A DNA stretch of 64,000 nucleotides from Mucilaginibacter gossypii (GCF_900100945.1 NZ_FNCG01000012.1:165917-229916); one strand, 5' to 3'; shown: positions 9,018-17,830, numbered from the stretch's first letter. Made by a program: numbers and translations. The notes: a model not told the origin generated them from the letters alone.

Positions 9018-9512
9018 TTAGAAGGTATACTTTAATCCCAGTCCGGGTGCGATATCGAAAAATGGCCCTCTTGCCAGTTCAAGTCGTGGATTAAGGTCAA
9101 GGCTGATTGCAATTGGCGCATTAGGGATAACATATTCCAAACCGATAACAGCATCGGCACCTATCAGGATGTGTTTGCCGTTGTAGTATTCGTCGTCGCC
9201 GCCAAAACGTTTGTAGTAGCCATTGCCTACCGAACCAAGGTGGCCGCCAAAGCCATAATAAAAGCTCAGTTTATCAACATTAAAAGCTTGCTGGTTTAAT
9301 TCATACAAGCCGGTTAATACCGCACCGTGATCGCGGATACCCAGGATGCCTTCAAGCGCGGTGCCTTTATCCATAAAATATTTAACAGAGGGGCCAACCT
9401 CGTATGCGCCAAATTTTAAACCTACTGCTGTTTTATAGTCTTGGGCCTGTGAGTTTTTGCTGATCAATAAAAAGAATACGGAAAATAATAAAAGGTACGT
9501 TAGTTTTTTCAT
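9018..9512 (-). CDS. Secreted beta-barrel-like protein of unknown function
   Basis: I choose the ATG at 9512 because MKKLTYLLLFSVFFLLISKNSQAQ is a clean signal peptide; the longer frame adds only eight unlikely residues. The mature part (about 140 residues) consists of alternating polar and hydrophobic strands and ends in an aromatic residue (GLGLKYTF), typical of outer-membrane barrels. Motifs such as VGLKFGAYEVGPSVKYF and GGHLGSVGNGYYKR recall small Bacteroidota porin-family proteins. Eight strands would fit. It converges on the protease gene and is transcribed alone. Confidence 0.75.
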   Translation of the reverse strand: MKKLTYLLLFSVFFLLISKNSQAQDYKTAVGLKFGAYEVGPSVKYFMDKGTALEGILGIRDHGAVLTGLYELNQQAFNVDKLSFYYGFGGHLGSVGNGYYKRFGGDDEYYNGKHILIGADAVIGLEYVIPNAPIAISLDLNPRLELARGPFFDIAPGLGLKYTF

Positions 9513-9755
9513 GCAGATGAATTTAATGATTGACAATAATGTAGCTGTAACAAAAAAGTGACCAGCTTGTTTAGCTTAATTTTGAGCTTTTTATTTCATG
9601 CAAATAAACGCCAGAATTGCTTTTTTATGCTATATGTGTTTAAAAAACATTGTGCTTTGATTGGTATTGGATTGGTTTTCAATAGAAAAGAATGGTTTCG
9701 GATTGTTAAATAAAGCACCCAAATAAGTTATTTTAGTGAAAATTAAATTGCTGTA

Positions 9756-11477
9756 ATGACTATAAACCGCCTTGAAATAAATAATCCGAAATTCCAGATA
9801 CTGTTTTTATCCGTAATATTTTTTGTTTTGTCGGGATGTGCACCGGGGCAGCTCGGGCTCAATAACAGCGGTCAGTACCGTAACGGAATGGTAGTTTGCG
9901 CATATCCCGATGCCGCACAGGTGGGGCTTGATATATTGAAGAAAGGAGGTAATGCAGTTGATGCCGCCGTAGCGGTGCAATTTGCTTTGGCAGTCACTTT
10001 GCCCGAAGCCGGCAACATAGGTGGCGGCGGTTTCATGGTTTACCGTGCCGGTAACGGTAAAACAAGCACACTTGATTTTAGGGAAAAAGGCCCGGGTGCA
10101 GCTAATGTTAATATGTATCTTGATTCGGCCGGTAATGTAATCCCCAATATGAGTTTGTATACCCACAAAGCATCGGGCGTGCCAGGATCAGTTGATGGAA
10201 TGGTTGAGGCTCATCGTAAGTACGGCAAACTGAAATGGGCCGATTTGATTGAACCTGCCATTAAACTTGCCCGCAACGGTTTTAAAATAACGAAACATTT
10301 GGCCAGCGATCTTAACCATACCGCCGGACAATTTAGAAAATTAAACCCGGGTAAAAATTATTTGGTAAAAGAAGGGGAATGGAAGGAAGGCGATTTATTG
10401 ATACAGGAAGATCTGGCCAAAACATTTGAACAGATCCGGGATAAAGGGCGTGACGGTTTTTATGACGGGCCTGTTGCGGATTTGATTGTTGATGAAATGA
10501 AACTTGGTAATGGCCTTATCACGAAAGCTGATCTCAAAAACTATCATGCTGTTTGGCGTGATGCACTTGTTGGTAAATACAAGGATTACAAGATCATTAC
10601 CATGCCGCCGCCTTCAAGCGGGGGGATTGCTTTATTGCAATTGCTGAAATCGGTTGAGCCTTATCCGCTTAAAAGATGGGGCTTCAATCAGGATTCTACC
10701 ATGAGGCTTATCGTGGAAGCGGAGCGCCGGGTATACGCAGACCGTTCTAAATACCTTGGCGACCCGGACTTTTATAACGTGCCGGTTGATAGCCTGCTCC
10801 AGCCGGCTTATATTACATCGCGCATGAAAAGCTTTAACTGGGACGCTGCTACGCCAAGTGCCAGTATCCAGCCAGGGTCATTTGTTGGTTATGAAAGCGA
10901 CCAAACCACGCATTATTCCATTGTGGACAGAGAGGGCAACGCGGTATCTGTTACCACCACATTGAATGATAGTTTTGGCTCAAAGATATTTGTAGGCGGG
11001 GCGGGCTTTTTGCTGAATAATGAAATGGATGATTTTAGCTCCAAGCCCGGTGTGCCAAACATGTACGGGTTGGTTGGTGGCAAGGCTAACAGCATCCAGC
11101 CCGGGAAGCGGATGTTATCATCCATGACACCCACTATTGTTGAAAAGGACGGCAGATTGTTTATGGTGGTAGGAACTCCCGGCGGTTCAACTATTATTAC
11201 CTCTGTTTTCCAAACCATACTCAATGTAATTGAATTTAATCAGAACATGCAGCAGGCTGTTGCATCAAAACGTTTCCACAGCCAGTGGCTGCCCGACGAA
11301 GTAACTATTGAGAAGGACGGTGTTGACAGTACTACAGTTGGCAAGCTACAAAGCAAAGGATATAAGATTGTAACCACCAAATCCATTGGCCGTGTTGACG
11401 CTATCCTCAAAACTAAATGGGGCTATTACGAAGGCGGGGCCGACCCGAGAGGGGATGATACTAAGATGGGTTTTTAG
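9756..11477 (+). CDS. ggt: Gamma-glutamyltransferase, lipoprotein type
   Basis: Cleaves gamma-glutamyl bonds (glutathione and related peptides) and transfers the glutamyl group to water or amino acids outside the cytoplasm. The 573-residue precursor has a lipobox LSGC (Cys28), the large-subunit start MVVCAYPDAAQVGLDILKKG, the substrate-binding PEAGNIGGGGFMVYR and the small-subunit start at Thr384 in TTHYSIVDREGNAVS, which is both autoprocessing residue and nucleophile. GSTIITSVFQTILNVIEF and the C-terminal GGADPRGDD are also typical. The lipobox points to anchoring on the periplasmic or surface side. It has no clear operon partner. Confidence 0.94.
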   Translation: MTINRLEINNPKFQILFLSVIFFVLSGCAPGQLGLNNSGQYRNGMVVCAYPDAAQVGLDILKKGGNAVDAAVAVQFALAVTLPEAGNIGGGGFMVYRAGNGKTSTLDFREKGPGAANVNMYLDSAGNVIPNMSLYTHKASGVPGSVDGMVEAHRKYGKLKWADLIEPAIKLARNGFKITKHLASDLNHTAGQFRKLNPGKNYLVKEGEWKEGDLLIQEDLAKTFEQIRDKGRDGFYDGPVADLIVDEMKLGNGLITKADLKNYHAVWRDALVGKYKDYKIITMPPPSSGGIALLQLLKSVEPYPLKRWGFNQDSTMRLIVEAERRVYADRSKYLGDPDFYNVPVDSLLQPAYITSRMKSFNWDAATPSASIQPGSFVGYESDQTTHYSIVDREGNAVSVTTTLNDSFGSKIFVGGAGFLLNNEMDDFSSKPGVPNMYGLVGGKANSIQPGKRMLSSMTPTIVEKDGRLFMVVGTPGGSTIITSVFQTILNVIEFNQNMQQAVASKRFHSQWLPDEVTIEKDGVDSTTVGKLQSKGYKIVTTKSIGRVDAILKTKWGYYEGGADPRGDDTKMGF

Positions 11478-11489
11478 TAGCAATAGCAT

Positions 11490-11635
11490 TTTTTAGTGGC
11501 AGTTATAATAGGCAGCAGCAGCAGCAATTTTTAGTTGAAGGATAAATATCCAAAAGCATAATCGAAGCCTATAGTAAGAAGTCTCAATTATTACTGTCAC
11601 TACAACCGCTACTATTAGTGCTGCTGCAACTAAAT
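11490..11635. repeat. CAG-rich imperfect inverted repeat
   Basis: The left arm reads TTAGTGGCAGTTATAATAGG then CAGCAGCAGCAG. The right arm, on the opposite strand, reads TTTAGTTGCAGCAGCACTAA then TAGTAGCGG. The arms align with small gaps across about 145 bases between ggt and the MarR gene. Confidence 0.45.
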
Positions 11636-11672
11636 TTGCGTAATCAATAAGCATTTCTTACGTTTGGTATGC

Positions 11673-12116
11673 ATGCATAATAATGTAAAACACCAGGAAA
11701 CTATCGACTATTTTATAAAGATAGTGTGGCAAACCATGGCTAACCGTTACAACCAGTTGGTGACGGAGTTTGGTTTTACACAATCAATAGGTTACCTGCT
11801 CATTAATATCGACGAAAAGGAAGGTACTACCGTATCGCAGGCTGCTGCCTTGCTGGGGCTTAAATCAACCAGTCTGTCGCGCATGCTTAGTCAGCTGGAA
11901 ACTACCGGGCTGATATATCGCGAAAGCAATGAGGGTGATAAGCGTTCGGTTAAAATTTACCTTACTGCATTAGGTAAAGAAAAACGACATCAGGCCCGTG
12001 TAATAGTACGCCAGTTCAATAATTACCTTGATGCTAACATCAGCGAAGCCGATAAACAACACCTCATCGAAACTCTTAAAAAGCTGAACAAGCTTACCGT
12101 TAACTATAAACCCTGA
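11673..12116 (+). CDS. MarR-family transcriptional regulator
   Basis: A 147-residue winged-helix regulator. The ATG at 11673 (MHNNVKHQETIDYF) is preferred over an in-frame TTG three codons earlier. The DNA-binding part (about 45-105) contains GTTVSQAAALLGLKSTSLSRMLSQLETTGLIYRE, with the recognition helix in the SLSRMLSQLE stretch, followed by the wing DKRSVKIYLTALGKE. Helices on both sides would form the dimer. From memory, close homologues in this family often precede a fatty-acid beta-oxidation operon, but here a repeat array follows instead. Ligand and targets are unknown. Confidence 0.88.
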   Translation: MHNNVKHQETIDYFIKIVWQTMANRYNQLVTEFGFTQSIGYLLINIDEKEGTTVSQAAALLGLKSTSLSRMLSQLETTGLIYRESNEGDKRSVKIYLTALGKEKRHQARVIVRQFNNYLDANISEADKQHLIETLKKLNKLTVNYKP

Positions 12117-12119
12117 TTG

Positions 12120-12300
12120 GTCATTTTGCTTCGCGTCATTGCGCTGCGCTGTCATTATGCTGCGCAGTCATTGGTCATTATGCTTCGCGTCATTGCGCTG
12201 CGCTGTCATTGGGTCATTATGTTGCGCGTTATTATGCTACGCTGTCATTTTGCTTTGCAGTCATCGAGGCATTTACTTCGTGTCATTAGTCATTATGCTT
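12120..12300 (+). repeat. Degenerate tandem array of a 16-bp GTCATT(A/G)(T/C)GCTGCGC(T/A) unit
   Basis: Successive units start at 12120, 12135, 12151, 12174, 12189, 12213, 12228, 12244 and 12289, each close to GTCATTATGCTGCGCT. Short GTCATTG or GTCATTA fragments are inserted between some units, and 12260-12281 is a diverged unit. Opposite-strand copies of the AATGAC core occur at 12332-12362, followed by GCGCAGCG. The rest of the gap 12117-12517 holds no convincing gene; the two reading frames seen in the array are simple translations of the repeat. Confidence 0.85.
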
Positions 12301-12517
12301 GGAGCCGTTGAGTTATCGACAGTATGCCAGGCAATGACTTAATGACCAAATGATAAAATGACCGCGCAGCGCCCACACTTTTACTTAAAATCGAGCGTTT
12401 TACCTTCGAAATATCCCTTATCGGGTGTTTTAAACGGTGCCTGCTTTTTATTAATTGTTAAAAAGTGTTAAGCTGCCGTTTTTCTATTTTAAAAGAATAA
12501 ATTTGCCTTTTGAATTG

Positions 12518-13024
12518 ATGAACAGGATACTGATAGTTTTATTGCTTTTAGGCGTTATTGCAGGTGGTTGCGTAAAATCATCCGTCAGCCCCTTAGTTCA
12601 ATACAACAAGCAAAAGGAAATTGACGACAAGATCATAAGTGATTATGTGGCTGCCAACGGCTTAGTAGATAAGGCTAAAAAGGTGTATGATACAACAGGT
12701 GTTTATTACATAGTAAACGATGGAGAAGGGGGAACAGGTAATGTGCTTTACACCAGTTCGACACAGGTTACAGTTGGTTATACCGGTAAAATACTAACAT
12801 CGGGCGTTGTATTTGCCCAAACGGATCAGTTTCATCCTACCTATATATTGGGGGGGGTAATTAAAGGCTGGCAGTTAGGTATCCCGCAGATCAAACCGGG
12901 AGGTAAGGTTCGGTTGCTGATTCCATCGCGTTATGCCTATGGGCCATATGCGCAGGATTCGATACATTTGCCAGCAAACTCGGTACTTGATTTTCAAATT
13001 CAGCTGTATAACGTAACCAATTGA
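12518..13024 (+). CDS. FKBP-type peptidyl-prolyl isomerase lipoprotein, single domain
   Basis: I start at the ATG at 12518, which gives the lipoprotein signal MNRILIVLLLLGVIAGGC; the longer frame would precede it with 21 unlikely residues. The C-terminal 100 residues form an FKBP fold with VTVGYTGKIL, GGVIKGWQLGIPQIKPGGKVRLLIPSRYAYGP and NSVLDFQIQLYNV. It should catalyse Xaa-Pro isomerisation or act as a chaperone in the periplasm. The next gene encodes a two-domain relative 72 bases downstream on the same strand. The usual VFDSS loop is altered (VVFAQTDQFH), so activity may be reduced. Confidence 0.86.
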   Translation: MNRILIVLLLLGVIAGGCVKSSVSPLVQYNKQKEIDDKIISDYVAANGLVDKAKKVYDTTGVYYIVNDGEGGTGNVLYTSSTQVTVGYTGKILTSGVVFAQTDQFHPTYILGGVIKGWQLGIPQIKPGGKVRLLIPSRYAYGPYAQDSIHLPANSVLDFQIQLYNVTN

Positions 13025-13096
13025 TAAAGCCAGATAAAAGGGACATATAGCCAGCGAGCAAAAGCTTTAGGCGGTTAAAAAGACAAATTATAATAA

Positions 13097-14023
13097 ATGA
13101 AACAAACTATTTTTACGCTCTTAGTACTTATCTCTATAGGCCTTATATCATGCCGGAAAGACAGGAACGATCCGGACATTAAGCAATATGACGACACCCA
13201 GATCAAGAATTATATAGCGGCAAACAGCATCACAGGCATGTTACGTGATACCACCGACGGTGATACCACCGGTATTTACTACAAGATCCTTTCACAAGGC
13301 CGCGGCACACCGATGGATTATTCAGATCAGATCTCATTTGTATTTACCGTTCGCACGCTCGATGGTAAGTTTGTATCTGTTGACTCGCTTAACGCGAACC
13401 ATTTTTACGGTTATTTGGGACATGTTAGCAACTCACTGCCCAAAGGTTTACAGACAGCTATCCACAACCTCATAAAATATAAAGGTACGGCGGCAAGGGT
13501 GATCATCCCATCACATTTGGCTTATGGCGTTAACGGTTACGGATCGGGTAGCTCAAGTAATGCAAATACTCATATCGGCGGTAACCAAAGTTTGGATTAT
13601 TATATTAATGTGGTTTCAAACCAGGAGCTGTATGATGACGCTGTAATTAAAAATTATATTAAAACTAAAGGGCTTACCGGATTTACCAAAACGGCTGACG
13701 GAGTATATATAAAAGTAGCTACACCTGGTACCGGTTCTGATTTAATAGGCCTCGATTCATATATAACATGTACCTATTCGGGCAAATATTTAAATGATAC
13801 AGTGTTTGACAGTACCTCTCTGCAAGGGACAACCTCTTCATCTTTTACAGTTAGCGGTTTGGTTAAAGGTGCCCAGGAAGGTTTAACCGGGCAAACAGCC
13901 GGATCTGCAGTATCTATCATAATACCTTCGAGATTTGGTTATGGCAACACTGGCAGTGGTTCATCAATAGCTGCAAATGTGGTGTTGTATTTTGACTTTA
14001 CAGTAGCTACGGTTACTAATTGA
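13097..14023 (+). CDS. Tandem FKBP-domain lipoprotein
   Basis: A 308-residue lipoprotein with lipobox LISC (Cys19) and two FKBP-like domains. Domain 1 (about 40-180) has YYKILSQGRGTPMDYSDQISFVF, LPKGLQTAIHNL and RVIIPSHLAYGVNGYGSG. Domain 2 (about 185-308) has GVYIKVATPGTGS, CTYSGKYLNDTVFDST, VKGAQEGLTG and SIIIPSRFGYGNTGSGS. Each domain is introduced by a similar segment (DTQIKNYIAANSITGM and DAVIKNYIKTKGLTGF), which suggests internal duplication. Domain 2 keeps the classical VFDS motif while domain 1 does not. Probably a periplasmic folding factor, paired with the preceding single-domain gene. Confidence 0.88.
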   Translation: MKQTIFTLLVLISIGLISCRKDRNDPDIKQYDDTQIKNYIAANSITGMLRDTTDGDTTGIYYKILSQGRGTPMDYSDQISFVFTVRTLDGKFVSVDSLNANHFYGYLGHVSNSLPKGLQTAIHNLIKYKGTAARVIIPSHLAYGVNGYGSGSSSNANTHIGGNQSLDYYINVVSNQELYDDAVIKNYIKTKGLTGFTKTADGVYIKVATPGTGSDLIGLDSYITCTYSGKYLNDTVFDSTSLQGTTSSSFTVSGLVKGAQEGLTGQTAGSAVSIIIPSRFGYGNTGSGSSIAANVVLYFDFTVATVTN

Positions 14024-14028
14024 TGTAA

Positions 14029-15351
14029 TTATTTAGCCAGCGCCTTTTTAAACGCTGCTAAACAACGGTCGCGGGCTTTGCTGTGATCAACAATGGGTTT
14101 TGGATATTTGCTGAAGTCGGCATATTCCGGAACCCATTTTTTTATGTATTTAAGTTCGGGGTCAAACTTTTTGGTTTGAGCATCGGGGTTAAAGATCCTG
14201 AAGTACGGCGCCGCATCGGTACCTGAACCTGCAGCCCATTGCCAGCCACCTACATTGCTGGCCATTTCATAATCCAGCAGCTTACGGGCAAAATAGCGTT
14301 CTCCCCAGCGCCAGTCAATCAGCAGGTCTTTGCTTAAAAAGCTGGCCACTATCATACGCACGCGATTGTGCATAAAGCCGGTTGTATTCAGTTCGCGCAT
14401 CCCTGCATCAATGATTGGGAAACCGGTTTCGCCTTTGCACCAGGCATCAAACTGTTTTTCATCGTTTATCCAATGGATGCGGTCATATTCCGGCCTGAAA
14501 GCATGGTCCATCGTATGAGGGAAATGATGTAATATCATCATATAAAATTCGCGCCAGATGAGCTCATTAAGCCAGGTTTTATCATCATGACTGTAGGCTG
14601 TAGCTGCCAACTCCCGGATGCTTACGGTACCAAAGCGTAAATGCATGCCAATATGTGAGGTGCCTTTAATGGCCGGAAAATCACGCTGCTCTTTATAATC
14701 TTTAATTACACCTTCATAACTTTTGTCGGGCAGGGGTATATTGCTTTTTTCAAAGCCCATTTCTTTTAACGATGGGATAGGAAATGCTTCGGTTTGATAA
14801 AGATTTTTAAGATATTTTTTTGTTGGATAGGCCTTTAAATAAAATGGTTTTAGCGTACTGTACCATTTACGCTGGTATGGAGTGTAAACGGTGTAAGGCT
14901 TGCCATCGTCTTTTATAACTTCATCCTTTTCAAAAATTACCTGGTCTTTATAGGTTTTAAAGGGGATGCCATGCTCTTCAAGTTTTGCGCGTACCCTATC
15001 ATCGCGTTTAGTGGCGTAGGGTTCATAGTCGTGATTGGTGTAAACCGCGGCAATGTTATGGTCTTTGATGAGCTTATCCCAGGCGTGTATTGCTTTATCA
15101 TAAAGTATCAACATAGTGCTGCCATGCTTATGCAATGCTATACTTAAGCTTTCAATAGTTTGATAGATGAACGTAACGCGGGCATCGTCCTTATCTTGAA
15201 GCTTGTCAAGAATTTCTCTATCAAAAATAAATACGGGTAAAACAGGATTGCCGCTTTTAAGGGCATAATAAAGGCCTGCATTATCATCAAGCCGTAAATC
15301 GCGGCGGAACCAGAATATGCTAACCGGTGTTTTATGATCCATAAATTTCAC
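14029..15351 (-). CDS. phrB: Deoxyribodipyrimidine photo-lyase
   Basis: Uses blue light and FADH- to split cyclobutane pyrimidine dimers in DNA. The 440 residues contain the N-terminal alpha/beta antenna domain (about 8-135, WFRRDLRLDDNAGLYYAL) and the FAD-binding domain with TSHIGMHLRFGTVSIREL, ELIWREFYMMILHHFP, GFPIIDAGMRELNTTGFMHN and ASNVGGWQWAAGSGTDAAPY, all characteristic of class I photolyases. The start overlaps the end of the upstream epimerase gene by 20 bases, so the two are translationally coupled. The gene converges on the FKBP gene with only 5 bases between the stops. Confidence 0.95.
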   Translation of the reverse strand: MKFMDHKTPVSIFWFRRDLRLDDNAGLYYALKSGNPVLPVFIFDREILDKLQDKDDARVTFIYQTIESLSIALHKHGSTMLILYDKAIHAWDKLIKDHNIAAVYTNHDYEPYATKRDDRVRAKLEEHGIPFKTYKDQVIFEKDEVIKDDGKPYTVYTPYQRKWYSTLKPFYLKAYPTKKYLKNLYQTEAFPIPSLKEMGFEKSNIPLPDKSYEGVIKDYKEQRDFPAIKGTSHIGMHLRFGTVSIRELAATAYSHDDKTWLNELIWREFYMMILHHFPHTMDHAFRPEYDRIHWINDEKQFDAWCKGETGFPIIDAGMRELNTTGFMHNRVRMIVASFLSKDLLIDWRWGERYFARKLLDYEMASNVGGWQWAAGSGTDAAPYFRIFNPDAQTKKFDPELKYIKKWVPEYADFSKYPKPIVDHSKARDRCLAAFKKALAK

Positions 15352-16252
15352 TTAATGCTGTATCTATATCAGCAAATTTAAATTTGAAACCGGCGTCTTC
15401 AATTTTTTGTGCCGATACTTTGGTACTGCCCAGTACTATACTGCTCATCTCGCCCAATAGAAGTTTGAGCACAAAGCCCGGCACATTTGGCGCCCACAGT
15501 GGTTTATGTAATTGTTTGGCAACGGCCTGGGTTAATTGCTTATTGGTGACAGGATTTGGTGCAACCATATTGTAAACGCCGCTAAGGTTCTTATTTTCGA
15601 TCCCTAAAAAGTACATATCCACAACATCCTGCCAATGGATCCAGGGCACCCATTGTTTACCGCTGCCAATGGGCGAGCCAACATATAGTTTTATAGGTTT
15701 TGCAAGGGTTGGTAATGCACCGCCATCTTTATCCAGTACTACACCGGTACGGAATTTCAAAATTCGAATCCCAAACTTTTGGCCCTCATCAACGGCAGCT
15801 TCCCACAGTACACAGCATTGGGATATAAAATCCCTGGCCGGAGCGCTTGTTTCATACATCAGTTCATCCCCACGGTCGCTGTAATAACCAATGCCTGATG
15901 CGGAGATAACTGAAGTAACCTGATGCTGTTTGCGTTTCAGCAGATCATACACCAGCTCAATTGATTTTACGCGACTATCGATCAGGTCTTTTTTACGGGC
16001 ATCGGTCCAGTGCTTTTCAGCAATGCCCGAGCCGGCCAGATGCACGATGGTATCAATCCCGTCGATACAATGCTCATCAATGATGCCTTTGTTGATATCC
16101 CATATAAATGTCTTTACCTGCGGATTGTTACCGGCTTTTCTGCTTAAATGACTTACGGTATAACCCTTAGCCAATAGTGCTTTAGTGAGATGTGTTCCCA
16201 GTAATCCTGATCCGCCGGTTAGTAGTATACTTTTGTCCATAATTTTGTCCAT
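15332..16252 (-). CDS. TIGR01777-type NAD(P)-binding epimerase-like protein
   Basis: A 306-residue atypical short-chain dehydrogenase. The Rossmann motif is ILLTGGSGLLGTHLTKALLAKG. SASGIGYYSDRG and WIHWQDVVDMYFLGIEN are typical of the TIGR01777 (YfcH-like) group, and the C-terminal DUF1731-type segment contains VPGFVLKLLLGEMSSIVLGSTKVSAQKI. The substrate is unknown. An in-frame second Met four codons on (16240) is an equally good start. It is followed, with a 20-base overlap, by the photolyase and preceded by another epimerase-like gene. Such genes often sit with photolyases, which suggests a light or oxidative-stress role (inference). Confidence 0.9.
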   Translation of the reverse strand: MDKIMDKSILLTGGSGLLGTHLTKALLAKGYTVSHLSRKAGNNPQVKTFIWDINKGIIDEHCIDGIDTIVHLAGSGIAEKHWTDARKKDLIDSRVKSIELVYDLLKRKQHQVTSVISASGIGYYSDRGDELMYETSAPARDFISQCCVLWEAAVDEGQKFGIRILKFRTGVVLDKDGGALPTLAKPIKLYVGSPIGSGKQWVPWIHWQDVVDMYFLGIENKNLSGVYNMVAPNPVTNKQLTQAVAKQLHKPLWAPNVPGFVLKLLLGEMSSIVLGSTKVSAQKIEDAGFKFKFADIDTALSEIYGS

Positions 16253-16275
16253 AGTGTTTTTACCTGATACGCTAT

Positions 16276-16304
16276 TGCTATGGACTATGGTCTATCGACT
16301 ATGA
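16276..16304. repeat. CTATGGACTATGG-type repeat at the end of the SDR gene
   Basis: The bases contain CTATGGACTATGGTCTATCG then ACTATG. The same motif family occurs near 21660-21768 and 44704-44852. The stop and last codons of the neighbouring SDR gene lie inside the repeat. Confidence 0.6.
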
Positions 16305-17751
16305 TCCCGGCTTTTTCTTTATAATTAACAATCTCCCTTGCCATACCGTTAAATATAAACAGGTGAAAAGGCCACATGGCATACCAGTACAAGCGGCCCC
16401 ACAGACCATTGGGCCTAAAGGTAGCTACCTGACTTAAACTTTGCTTACCATGGCGTTCAATTATTTTAAATTCAAGCCATGCTTCGCCCGGTAATTTCAT
16501 TTCAGCGTACAGGAGCAGGCGTTTGTTTTCGCGGTCGGCCAGCAAAACCCGCCAAAAATCAATTACATCACCCGGACTTATATTGATATTGCTTGTGCGC
16601 CCCCGGCGCGAGCCAACACCACCAAAGATCTTATCCAGGAAACCGCGGATGTTCCAAATCCAGTCCCAATAATACCAGCCCCGGTTGCCGCCTATAGAAA
16701 GCACGTTGGTAAACACTTCGTTGGCCGGGCGTTCAAAAGGCATTTTTACTTTGTATTCCTGCGTGCCGTTTTGAGGTACCTTGATCTGGTCCATAAAACC
16801 GGGATTAAGGTAACCCTGGTTAAAAGCATCTTTCCAGCTGGAAACGATGGAGTTTTGCTCAATTTTAACAAAGGCAAGCTCAAGGCATTCTTTATAAGTA
16901 AGGCATTTACGTGGCACAACCTCATCAATGCCATGATCATGCATAATGGTTTCGTTCTTCATGCTGTTTACAAGGCTTTGAGCAAGTGTAAAGCTTGTAG
17001 AAGTAACAAAATACAGCCAATACGATGATATTTTAGGAGATAGGAAGGGTATGGTTATAATATACCTTTTCAGCTTACGTACCTCAGCATAAGTAAGCAT
17101 CATCTGCCTGAAAGAAAGGATATCCGGCCCGCCTATATCAAAGGCCCGGTTGTAAGATTTTTCATTTAGCATTACACCTTCCAGATAACCAAGTACATCA
17201 CGGATGCCGATGGGTTGGGATTTTGTATTGACCCAACGAGGAACGGTCATCACAGGAAGCTTTTCGGTAAGGTCACGAATGATCTCGAACGAGGCACTAC
17301 CCGAACCGATGATAATAGCCGCCCGCAAAACGGTTAAGGCTGCTTTGCCTTCTTTCAGTACATCTTCCACATGCCGTCGTGATTCCAGGTGACGCGAAAG
17401 ATGTTGATCGTTGGTTATCCCGCTTAAAAATATGGTTTGTTTGCACCTGGTTTTATCGAGTGCCTTTACAAAGTTATGGGCCGAAAGAGCCTCGAGTGCG
17501 GCAAAATCATGAGTTTGCGCCATGGAGTGCACCAGGTAATAAGCTGCATCAAGATCTTCAGGAAATGCTTCGATATTTGACTCTTTAAGCAGATCGCCGG
17601 TAATGAGGGTGACTTTACCGCTAAAATCGCTATGCTCGTGAAAACGACGTTTATCACGTACCAGGCAAACTACATCATGGCCTTTCTCCAGTAAAACCGG
17701 GATAAGCCGTGTACCTATATAGCCGTTAGCGCCAGCAAGCAAAACCTTCAT
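16285..17751 (-). CDS. SDR-family NAD(P)-binding protein with C-terminal DUF2867 domain
   Basis: A 488-residue two-domain protein. The N-terminal NAD(P)-binding domain (about 1-290) starts MKVLLAGANGYIGTRLIPVL and has AYYLVHSMAQTHDF and LRAAIIIGSGSASFEII, as in NmrA/atypical SDRs. The C-terminal domain (about 325-480; RGWYYWDWIWNIRGFLDKIFGG, GDVIDFWRVL, GRLYWYAMWPFHLFIFNGM) fits DUF2867, a START-like ligand-binding fold. The substrate is unknown. The last residues (IIVDRP and stop) are encoded by an intergenic repeat, so the natural C terminus may have been extended or replaced. It is the first gene of the photolyase cluster. Confidence 0.9.
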   Translation of the reverse strand: MKVLLAGANGYIGTRLIPVLLEKGHDVVCLVRDKRRFHEHSDFSGKVTLITGDLLKESNIEAFPEDLDAAYYLVHSMAQTHDFAALEALSAHNFVKALDKTRCKQTIFLSGITNDQHLSRHLESRRHVEDVLKEGKAALTVLRAAIIIGSGSASFEIIRDLTEKLPVMTVPRWVNTKSQPIGIRDVLGYLEGVMLNEKSYNRAFDIGGPDILSFRQMMLTYAEVRKLKRYIITIPFLSPKISSYWLYFVTSTSFTLAQSLVNSMKNETIMHDHGIDEVVPRKCLTYKECLELAFVKIEQNSIVSSWKDAFNQGYLNPGFMDQIKVPQNGTQEYKVKMPFERPANEVFTNVLSIGGNRGWYYWDWIWNIRGFLDKIFGGVGSRRGRTSNINISPGDVIDFWRVLLADRENKRLLLYAEMKLPGEAWLEFKIIERHGKQSLSQVATFRPNGLWGRLYWYAMWPFHLFIFNGMAREIVNYKEKAGIIVDRP

Positions 17752-17770
17752 GCATAATGAAACAACAAAA

Positions 17771-17803
17771 AAGGCAGGCTGTTTTAAGCTAAACGCCTGC
17801 CTT
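17771..17803 (-). terminator. Terminator of the Dabb gene
   Basis: AAGGCAGGC pairs with GCCTGCCTT around a 15-base loop. Read on the minus strand it is followed by a T run. It separates the Dabb gene from the SDR gene. Confidence 0.85.
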
Positions 17804-17830
17804 CATAATAAATTAATAAATAGTTATATC

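Noticed and set aside
12120..12300. CRISPR-like array
   Set aside because: Units are contiguous, 15-16 bases, without spacers of constant length, and no cas gene is near.
12117..12342. Two reading frames across the 16-bp array
   Set aside because: They only repeat Leu/Arg/His/Cys-rich translations of the tandem unit.
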